Shown here piece after piece: positions 1 to 4,929 of a stretch of 6,913 bases of DNA (its first letter is position 1; every line of letters begins with the position of its first letter). Both the position numbers and the translations under genes were made by a program. The notes beneath the pieces are model-generated. The model was given only the letters and a program-made list of their open reading frames with translations. It had not been told where the DNA came from and searched no databases. The stretch is from NCBI GenBank assembly GCA_937920335.1, contig CALGUT010000812.1:1-6913 (forward strand), in the 5' to 3' direction. This DNA comes from an uncultured Opitutales bacterium. GTDB taxonomy: Bacteria > Verrucomicrobiota > Verrucomicrobiia > Opitutales > UBA2995.

Positions 1-1
1 T

Positions 2-325
2 CAAAATATCGATCTGATCATGAATATCGATGTACAAGGAGTGGCTTCTTTTCAAAAGGCGGCGGAACAAGATCCACTGCTTAAGCAGCGACTAGTTACG
101 ATCTTTCTTTTGCCGCCAAGTATTGAAGAAATCGAAAAGCGGCTAATTTCCCGTGGGAAAGAGGATCGGGCTGCAATCGATCGTCGGTTGGAGTCTGCTA
201 GAAAAGAAATGCCCCGTTGGGATAGCTACGATTTTTGCCTGATTAGCGGTACTAAAGAAGAAGACTTTTCGAAGGTAGAAGGAATCTGGAAGAGCGAAAA
301 ATTAAGGGTCGCTCGGCTGAAGTAG
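2..325 (+). CDS. gmk: Guanylate kinase, C-terminal part (5' end outside window)
   Basis: Cytoplasmic nucleotide kinase that phosphorylates GMP (and dGMP) to GDP with ATP. Only the last 107 residues are present; the reading frame is open to the left edge, so the P-loop and much of the GMP-binding region lie outside. What is visible matches the family closely: an IDVQG strand-turn (near residue 9), a FLLPPS strand, the lid-type segment with RLISRG and RRLESA carrying the conserved arginines, then a YDFCLI strand and a terminal helix. The YDF strand normally leads into an Asn-Asp pair; here it is followed by Ser-Gly, a small deviation. The ATG at 20 is internal to the IDVQG region and is not the real start. 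The TAG stop is one base from the stop of the convergent SAM-hydrolysing enzyme gene. Confidence 0.93.
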   Translation, partial: QNIDLIMNIDVQGVASFQKAAEQDPLLKQRLVTIFLLPPSIEEIEKRLISRGKEDRAAIDRRLESARKEMPRWDSYDFCLISGTKEEDFSKVEGIWKSEKLRVARLK

Positions 326-326
326 C

Positions 327-1112
327 TCACGAGTGAAAGACGGGCCATACCGTGGACTCGGTCGTCAGTCCTGAACCTGCTTTGGCATTTCCATTTCTGA
401 GCGCGACTTCCAGAAATCCGCCAGAACCTAAATAAGAGACAGGTGCTCCGCAATCGACTTCACCAAACGTGTTGGCCAGGGGGAAGAGAGTGTCTTCAAC
501 TCGAAGGCCAGCGAGATTATCCGTATCGAGGTGTTCTAGTCGAAAGTTTGTGAGTCCATTTCCGAACCGGTCGAAGTAAAGAATCTGCCCCGTCAATGTG
601 TCGCCAGTGGGGTTGGGTTCCGGAAATTGGAAAGATACCATAGATTCAATAGCGGTACCTGCGTTCCCGATTAGATATCCTGAGGCGACTCTTGCTCCTG
701 ACGGAGCGAAAATGTCGCGTCCATGAAATGTGGTGCTTCTTTTTTTACCCATCCATTCTGGAGAATCTATTTTGTGGGCTCCCCGCAGGCCGAGATCTGA
801 GACGGTTGGAGAAAGAACGCCATTATTGGGTCCGACGAAAAAGTAGTCCCCTGCCGCGATGACGGCAGGCTCTCTTGAAGTTCCGACTCCCGGATCTACA
901 ACCACGACGAATGTGGTTCCACGGGGAAAATCATTGAAGCATTGATTGAGTACAAAAGCGCCCTCAGCAATTGATCCTGGAGTTATATCATGGGTTATAT
1001 CTATAAATCGAGCTTCTGGATACAGTGATGCGGCGGTTGCTTTCATACTGGCAACATACCAATCGCTGGTACCGAAATCGGTTAAAAACGCGATTATGCC
1101 GTTTGCTTTCAT
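327..1112 (-). CDS. S-adenosyl-L-methionine hydroxide adenosyltransferase (SAM hydrolase, DUF62 family)
   Basis: Predicted to hydrolyse SAM to adenosine and methionine using a water-derived hydroxide; it is a relative of the SAM-dependent fluorinase and chlorinase. The 261-residue protein is of normal family length. Seen in sequence: the N-terminal FLTDFGTSDWYV motif (residues 9-20), DITHDITPGSI (38-48), VDPGVGTSR (72-80), FFVGPNNGVLSP (91-102), FHGRDIFAP (129-137) and a C-terminal beta domain with FDRFGNGLTN. The Asp-Arg-His triad described for the family is present as D73, R80 and H130. I see no room for the extra loop of the halogenating members, so hydrolysis is the likelier activity; its physiological purpose is unclear in the family generally. 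The ATG at 1112 directly precedes the conserved first strand and has no clear ribosome binding site. It is convergent with gmk and divergent from the exported protein gene. Confidence 0.92.
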   Translation of the reverse strand: MKANGIIAFLTDFGTSDWYVASMKATAASLYPEARFIDITHDITPGSIAEGAFVLNQCFNDFPRGTTFVVVVDPGVGTSREPAVIAAGDYFFVGPNNGVLSPTVSDLGLRGAHKIDSPEWMGKKRSTTFHGRDIFAPSGARVASGYLIGNAGTAIESMVSFQFPEPNPTGDTLTGQILYFDRFGNGLTNFRLEHLDTDNLAGLRVEDTLFPLANTFGEVDCGAPVSYLGSGGFLEVALRNGNAKAGSGLTTESTVWPVFHS

Positions 1113-1253
1113 GATCTGTTAGTTTTGTTGGGTTGTTAGCATAACTTCAATCCTGTTTACTTTCTTGGTGATCTCTAGATATTTAGAAACTATAATTTTG
1201 TGAATCCGAATTTCTTACTACAGCGTAATACTTCTAGAAACCTACCGTACCCA
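1113..1253. promoter_or_regulatory. Divergent intergenic region with a TATAAT box reading right
   Basis: This 141-bp AT-rich gap separates the SAM hydrolase gene (leftward) from the exported protein gene (rightward) and must hold promoters for both unless the transcripts start elsewhere. A perfect TATAAT lies at 1191-1196 on the plus strand. It would place a transcription start near 1203, just downstream of the GTG at 1200, which argues for the ATG at 1254 as the real start. The best -35-like hexamer, TTGGTG at 1165-1170, is 20 bases away, which is too far for a canonical pair, so the promoter is tentative. I see no convincing leftward promoter. Confidence 0.35.
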
Positions 1254-1757
1254 ATGAAGATTCATTCAAGACTATCCTTTTTCGCTCTCGTAGTATGCCT
1301 GCTTGGTGCGCTAAATCCGCTGCTCGCTCAGGAGTCTGAGGCAACTGACCAAGAAACAATGCTCGTGGTCGTATCTGACAGTTTGATTCACAACCGTGCC
1401 TATCACAATGACTTGGATATGTACATCCGTATCAAACAAAACTTTACCAAGGTGTTTGAAAAAGAAGAATGGCCGGTGGGCCTAAAGTTTGAGCGTTGGG
1501 GTGCAGGGATACCAGATGATGGGTTACAATTGAGAATCTATTTTCAAAGCCTTGAGAGCGAAACGATTGGTGATTTGGTTTTTCGTGCTTGGGTGACCCT
1601 GCTTGAGGATGGAGAAAAGACCGATTTCAAGATTATAAGAGTGAGAACTTATCCAAGGCCCGGTCGCCAGCCCCAAGATAATATGGACGAGGTTATTACC
1701 AAGGCTGCGAAGGAGATAGCCGGGAAGCTAAACGAGCATAAATTTAAGAAATCCTGA
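1254..1757 (+). CDS. Small exported protein of unknown function
   Basis: I do not recognise a family. From the ATG at 1254 the product is 167 residues and starts with a clear Sec signal peptide: basic MKIHSR, a hydrophobic core FFALVVCLLGAL, and a likely signal peptidase I site after LLA, leaving a mature protein beginning Gln-Glu-Ser. The only Cys in the leader is within the hydrophobic core rather than at a lipobox, so it is probably not a lipoprotein. The mature part of about 140 residues looks alpha/beta: a strand (MLVVVSDSL), a charged helical stretch, two further strands (LQLRIYF, LVFRAWVTLL), a Pro-rich RTYPRPGRQPQ segment and a Lys-rich C-terminal helix. It is probably periplasmic. 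The reading frame is open from a GTG at 1200, but those 18 extra residues would precede a well-formed signal peptide and overlap a -10 box, so I reject that start. A terminator candidate follows. Confidence 0.72.
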   Translation: MKIHSRLSFFALVVCLLGALNPLLAQESEATDQETMLVVVSDSLIHNRAYHNDLDMYIRIKQNFTKVFEKEEWPVGLKFERWGAGIPDDGLQLRIYFQSLESETIGDLVFRAWVTLLEDGEKTDFKIIRVRTYPRPGRQPQDNMDEVITKAAKEIAGKLNEHKFKKS

Positions 1758-1766
1758 CTGACTCAC

Positions 1767-1800
1767 GGGGCTGGTTTGGTACCGACCAGCCTCTATTTTA
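1767..1800 (+). terminator. Probable rho-independent terminator after the exported protein gene
   Basis: A 7-bp perfect inverted repeat, GGCTGGT (1769-1775) and ACCAGCC (1785-1791), extends outward by a G-T and a G-C pair (1767-1793) and encloses a 9-base loop; it is followed by a short T-rich run TATTTT. It begins 9 bases after the TGA of the exported protein gene and ends before the sigma factor start at 1818. The T tract is short and interrupted, so termination may be partial and some read-through into the sigma operon is possible. Confidence 0.6.
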
Positions 1801-1817
1801 ATAAAACTAGAAATCCG

Positions 1818-2396
1818 ATGTCTTCTACTGAAAAGCAAGATACTGCGCTCGAGGAAGCGTGTTTGTTGTCCCAAATAGGGGTCGGTGATTCCAAGGCTTT
1901 TCGTGTGTTATACGACAAATACTCAACCCCGCTTTATTCTCTTGGATTACGCATGTTAAAAAACCCGTCTGAAGCTGAGGAAGCGCTTCAGGATACGTTT
2001 GTGAAAGTCTGGAAAAATGCGGCCCATTTTGATGCACGGAAGTCTAGGCCCTTCACTTGGGCAGTTACGATTATGAGACGTACCTGTATTGATAGAATAA
2101 GAAAGCTGAGTCGTGGTCCCGAGGTGACAACGTTTGAAGCAGAGACAGATCAGGAGTGGTCTGCCCCTGAGAATATAAGGAAGACCGTTGCTCAGCATGA
2201 AGCCCGTGAGCGGGTAGAAGAAGCACTTAAGGAGGTCCCGGAAAAGCAAAAGAAGGCCTTAGAGTTAGCGTTGTTTTCTGGAATGACGCACTCTGAAATT
2301 GCCAAGTCTCTTGAGCAACCTCTCGGAACTGTAAAGTCCTGGCTTAAGCGGGGGCTTTTCCAGCTAAGAAACACGTTAACCGAATCTGCGCTATGA
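1818..2396 (+). CDS. ECF sigma-70 factor, SigK-like, cognate of an RskA-type anti-sigma factor
   Basis: Alternative sigma factor that directs RNA polymerase to a stress or envelope regulon. The 192-residue protein has region 2 at about residues 29-96 (LYDKYSTPLYSLGLRML, then EAEEALQDTFVKVWKNA and the RPFTWAVTIMRRTCIDRIRK helix that contacts the -10 element) and region 4 at about 130-184 with a helix-turn-helix SGMTHSEIAKSLEQPLG followed by TVKSWLKRGLFQLR. There is no region 3, as expected for ECF factors. The SigK-like assignment rests on the region 4 wording and on the RskA-type partner encoded next. I chose the ATG at 1818; a TTG at 1776 in the same frame lies inside the upstream hairpin and is unlikely. 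No Shine-Dalgarno is visible. The stop overlaps the anti-sigma start (ATGA), so the pair is probably translationally coupled. Confidence 0.93.
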   Translation: MSSTEKQDTALEEACLLSQIGVGDSKAFRVLYDKYSTPLYSLGLRMLKNPSEAEEALQDTFVKVWKNAAHFDARKSRPFTWAVTIMRRTCIDRIRKLSRGPEVTTFEAETDQEWSAPENIRKTVAQHEARERVEEALKEVPEKQKKALELALFSGMTHSEIAKSLEQPLGTVKSWLKRGLFQLRNTLTESAL

Positions 2397-3241
2397 ACGA
2401 GAATACGAAAGAACTAGCCAGCCTGTATGCGTTGGACAAACTTACAACTGACGAGCGGACGGTATTTGAGAAACGTTTGGAAACCGAAATGGAGTTGGTC
2501 CTTTTAGTCCGTGAACTTGAACTAGCGGTCGAAGAGCAAGTGAGGAAACTGCCTCAACAGGAGGTTCCTGCGGAAGTATTCTCCAAGATCGAATCCAAGA
2601 TTCAATTTAGGAATCCAGCCGTGAAGCCGAAGCCTGCTATAACAATTTCATGGCCCGTGCTCGCAGGGTGGGGAATGGCTGCCGCTTTGTTCCTGGGAGT
2701 GGGACTCACGCTTTTATTAACGAATCGAGACTCTGGAGGGCCTGTTGCGTCGCAACCCGTTTATCTTGTTGTTGGGATGGACTCCGATTCTTCAGCATTC
2801 AAAACGATACCTGCGGTAATATCGCAAGGCGATCTGGGAAGCTTTGGCGATCTGACTCAAATGGCAGAAAATTACTGGGATCATCCTGATGAACTTCCAA
2901 CTAAGGTGGGAGCTTCACCCTTAGCGAACACACTAGGAAGCGGATTTGCAGTATTCGATCCGCGAAGCAAGCACGGTTACATCGCAATTCAAAATCTTCC
3001 GCAACAAGAGGACGGTAAGAACTACTTTCTTTGGGTGAAGGACCCTCAAGCTAATTTACTTGAATGCGCAGGGATCATTCCAATGCAGGATCGGAATAAT
3101 GGGCTCTACTTTTTTGAACTGGATGATAATTCACCCATATCGAGCTCTCGGGTTGCATTCTTTGTTACGGAGGAAACCGCCTCTGAGCCGATGCTGGAGA
3201 AGCCCGGCGGAGAGATGGTGTTGGGAAGTGATCGGATCTAA
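2393..3241 (+). CDS. Membrane-anchored anti-sigma factor, RskA-like
   Basis: Predicted to hold the sigma factor encoded immediately upstream at the membrane until a signal releases it. Of 282 residues, the N-terminal 60-70 form a charged helical sigma-binding domain (LASLYALDKLTTDERTVFEK resembles the RskA start) with no Cys/His zinc motif, as in RskA proteins. A single transmembrane helix follows at about 88-110 (WPVLAGWGMAAALFLGVGL). The rest is an extracytoplasmic domain whose later half carries the RskA C-terminal signature: GYIAIQNLP, GKNYFLWV and VAFFVTEE, with GGEMVLG near the end. The stretch 111-190 is longer and less recognisable than in compact RskA homologues. Translation starts inside the sigma stop codon (ATGA). 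Known RskA proteins are destroyed by sequential proteolysis ending in an intramembrane cut; a rhomboid gene sits convergently 12 bases downstream. Confidence 0.88.
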   Translation: MNENTKELASLYALDKLTTDERTVFEKRLETEMELVLLVRELELAVEEQVRKLPQQEVPAEVFSKIESKIQFRNPAVKPKPAITISWPVLAGWGMAAALFLGVGLTLLLTNRDSGGPVASQPVYLVVGMDSDSSAFKTIPAVISQGDLGSFGDLTQMAENYWDHPDELPTKVGASPLANTLGSGFAVFDPRSKHGYIAIQNLPQQEDGKNYFLWVKDPQANLLECAGIIPMQDRNNGLYFFELDDNSPISSSRVAFFVTEETASEPMLEKPGGEMVLGSDRI

Positions 3242-3253
3242 GGTGGAGTTGGT

Positions 3254-3814
3254 TTATTTGGCTCTAAAGAAGCCGAATACACTGCCGCATATGCCGCCCA
3301 GTATATGTGCGAATTGAGACACGCTGTCCTCTTCGAATGACAGCGCGAATTCGTTTCCGAGAAAGATAATACAAACGAGGATGAAGGTGAGAGGAACGGT
3401 CTTACGTTTCACGTTTACCAGTGAACTTAGAACGATGAACATGAACGCTATTCCGCTAGCGCCGAGTAGCATGCCGTCGAAAAATACCATGTGAAGAACG
3501 CCTGTAATGACGGCCGTAATGACAGCCATAATGGCAAGATCCCTTGTTCCATATTTTTCTTCAAGCATCGGGCCGATCAGGAGAATGATAGTCAGATTAC
3601 CTAGTAGGTGTGAAAAACTGACGTGGCCCATGGCGTGACCTATCAATCTCGGGTATGCGAGTGGGTCGGTGAAACTGTCACTGCCATGGACGCTGAATAT
3701 GTGAATGGTGGATGTCCCATCGGTTAACCCAGAGACGAGCAGTACCACCAGGCAAATTAGGGAATAGGTGAGGACGAAGGGAGCGTTATAGGTTATTTTG
3801 ATCGGAGCTTTCAT
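3254..3814 (-). CDS. Rhomboid family intramembrane serine protease
   Basis: Integral membrane protease that cleaves transmembrane segments of other proteins; its substrate is unknown. From the ATG at 3814 it has 186 residues and about six hydrophobic segments (about 13-30, 68-82, 92-112, 118-133, 139-158, 165-183), the compact bacterial core. All hallmark residues are present: HLLGN in the second segment (H69, N73), the catalytic serine in GASG (S120), and the catalytic histidine in AHILGG (H170), the last two forming the Ser-His dyad, so it should be active. The open frame extends to 3883, but the extra 23 residues are hydrophilic and would overlap the neighbouring divergent sigma gene, so the internal ATG is preferred. 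It is convergent with the RskA-like anti-sigma gene and divergent from the second sigma factor gene, with no convincing ribosome binding site. Confidence 0.9.
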   Translation of the reverse strand: MKAPIKITYNAPFVLTYSLICLVVLLVSGLTDGTSTIHIFSVHGSDSFTDPLAYPRLIGHAMGHVSFSHLLGNLTIILLIGPMLEEKYGTRDLAIMAVITAVITGVLHMVFFDGMLLGASGIAFMFIVLSSLVNVKRKTVPLTFILVCIIFLGNEFALSFEEDSVSQFAHILGGICGSVFGFFRAK

Positions 3815-3869
3815 GGCGGACTCTTGACAATTGTTGTCTGCCCCGTGCAAATCAACCCCACTTTTCGTT
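3815..3869. promoter_or_regulatory. Short divergent control region with TTGACA and an interrupted palindrome
   Basis: These 55 bases separate the rhomboid start (leftward) from the likely GTG start of the second sigma gene (rightward). A perfect TTGACA occurs at 3824-3829 on the plus strand, and overlapping it is GACAATTGTTGTC (3826-3838), with arms GACAA and TTGTC around TTG, containing the 8-bp palindrome ACAATTGT. The sequence at the expected -10 distance (GCAAAT, 3847-3852) matches poorly, so this may be an operator or an atypical promoter rather than a housekeeping one. If transcription does start near 3859, the sigma factor has a leader of about 11 bases and the TTG at 3831 cannot be its start. 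Confidence 0.35.
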
Positions 3870-4475
3870 GTGGACGCATCCAAGCCAGATAATACCGATT
3901 CTCTAGATCCCTCAACCTGGCTCGAATCCTACGGTGACTACCTTTACAGGTATGCGGTTATGCGAGTTAACAATCCTTCGGTGGCGGAAGACTTAGTTCA
4001 AGAGACATTCCTGGCTGGTATAAAGTCACTTAAAAACTTTGGGGGACGGTCTACGTTGAAGACGTGGTTGACAGGTATTCTGAAATTCAAAGTCATGGAC
4101 TACTACCGAAAGAGTTCGCGGGAGAAGACCTTCACTCAGTTGTCCTCATTTTATGATGATGAAGAAAAAGAGCATTTCGGGGAGGACGGTCATTGGTTAA
4201 ATGGAGATTTCTCTCCTTCAGAATGGTCAGCTGAACAATGGGAGAGTGTAGACCGCAAAGAATTCATGGCTCAATTTCTTTCCTGTTCTGACAAACTCCC
4301 AAACAAGATAAAGCAGGTCTACCTGATGCGAGAAGTCGATGGTATCGATAGTAAAGAGATAGTGGAACAGCTGGGTATTACGCCCCAAAATTTATGGACA
4401 ATTCTTCATCGTGCCCGAATGGCTTTGAGAAAATGCCTGCAGGATAACTGGTCAGCTGCCGATAAGAGACTTTAA
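3870..4475 (+). CDS. ECF sigma-70 factor of the TIGR02943-like type
   Basis: A second alternative sigma factor, distinct from the one at 1818. From the GTG at 3870 it has 201 residues. Region 2 starts with LDPSTWLESYGDYLYRYAVMRV, then VAEDLVQETFLAGIKSL and TLKTWLTGILKFKVMDYYRK. A long acidic linker with FGEDGHWLNG and PSEW comes next, then region 4 with LPNKIKQVYLMREVDGIDSKEI, LGITPQNLWTILHRARMALR and CLQDNW. The YGDYLYRYA, SPSEW-linker and NLW..LHRAR..LR wording is typical of the TIGR02943-like group, whose members usually have a tiny zinc-finger anti-sigma encoded nearby. No ATG precedes region 2; alternatives are TTG at 3831 or 3834, with an in-frame TGA at 3825 closing the frame. No Shine-Dalgarno is evident before 3870. 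It is tail to tail with the ZAS anti-sigma gene, 7 bases apart. Confidence 0.88.
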   Translation: MDASKPDNTDSLDPSTWLESYGDYLYRYAVMRVNNPSVAEDLVQETFLAGIKSLKNFGGRSTLKTWLTGILKFKVMDYYRKSSREKTFTQLSSFYDDEEKEHFGEDGHWLNGDFSPSEWSAEQWESVDRKEFMAQFLSCSDKLPNKIKQVYLMREVDGIDSKEIVEQLGITPQNLWTILHRARMALRKCLQDNWSAADKRL

Positions 4476-4482
4476 CGGCTAC

Positions 4483-4779
4483 TTAGATCGTATCGCTGTC
4501 AGATGGCTTCATCATGGCTTTGATACGTTCCTTGCATGCGTCCGACAATTTTTCGTCTCTCATTTCAGCTAATGATTCTCCCTCTCCTGTGACTGTATCA
4601 TTTACTTTAGATACTTGATCCGAGTAGTCGACGCACCAGCTGCAAATCCAGCCATGCATCCGCATACTGAATCGCTCCCTAAAAGTTAACCTGCGATCCA
4701 GGGATTGTGATGACAAGATGGCCATGTCTCTGCAGCAGGGTGATATCCCGCCAATCACTTTTGTGAAGAGCTTTTTCAT
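4483..4779 (-). CDS. Small zinc-binding (ZAS / zf-HC2-like) anti-sigma factor
   Basis: A 98-residue soluble protein without a transmembrane segment. It carries the ZAS pattern: C16 in the CRDMAILSSQSLDRRL helix, then RERFSMRMH with H42, C46 and C49 (H-x3-C-x2-C), followed by WCVDYSDQV. The wording (Cys-x-x-Met/Ala, S..LDR.L...ER..MR.H...C..C..Y..Q) matches the small zf-HC2 proteins that accompany TIGR02943-like sigma factors, so it probably binds and inhibits the sigma factor encoded convergently. Cys-His zinc clusters of this kind often respond to oxidants in related proteins; whether this one does is unknown. The C-terminal 40 residues are charged and less conserved-looking. The start is the ATG at 4779, with a weak GGA about 8-10 bases upstream; the next Met (residue 19) would lose C16. 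It lies on the same strand as gmd-fcl, 150 bases after fcl. Confidence 0.82.
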   Translation of the reverse strand: MKKLFTKVIGGISPCCRDMAILSSQSLDRRLTFRERFSMRMHGWICSWCVDYSDQVSKVNDTVTGEGESLAEMRDEKLSDACKERIKAMMKPSDSDTI

Positions 4780-4929
4780 TAAATTTCCAAGTCAGGCTTT
4801 ATCAGCACAAATTAAACACAATTATGCGTTCAAAAGTTGGTCGAGCCTTTCTGAAAAGCCTTTCCAATTATTTTTTGATTCGGTCGCTGTCCTGGAGGAA
4901 AGAGCGAATACGTGAGGCAATCTGGATTC
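4780..4929. other. AT-rich gap between fcl and the ZAS anti-sigma gene
   Basis: These 150 bases hold no credible gene. Reading leftward, a -10-like CATAAT (complement of 4821-4826, 5 of 6 matches) lies about 45 bases before the anti-sigma start, but I find no -35 partner at 16-18 bases. I also find no strong hairpin plus T tract ending the fcl transcript, so read-through from the fucose operon into the anti-sigma gene remains possible. The boundaries follow from the two flanking genes. Confidence 0.4.

Noticed and set aside
1165..1196. TTGGTG plus TATAAT as a standard sigma-70 promoter
   Set aside because: The 20-base spacing is outside the normal 16-18 range; only the -10 box is retained, as tentative.
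1200..1253. GTG at 1200 as the start of the exported protein
   Set aside because: It would add 18 residues before a well-formed signal peptide, and it lies within a few bases of the TATAAT at 1191-1196, so it would not be on the transcript if that box is used.
3260..3280. Hairpin GGCT...AGCC between the anti-sigma and rhomboid stops as a bidirectional terminator
   Set aside because: The stem is only 4-6 pairs, lies within the rhomboid coding end, and has no T tract on either side.
3815..3883. Longer rhomboid start at 3883
   Set aside because: The 23 added residues are hydrophilic and not rhomboid-like, and the extension would overlap the start of the divergent sigma gene.
4718..4915. Plus-strand reading frame of 65 codons over the ZAS gene and the fcl gap
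   Set aside because: It overlaps the conserved N-terminus of the ZAS protein on the other strand, has no family resemblance, and its composition looks like non-coding AT-rich sequence.
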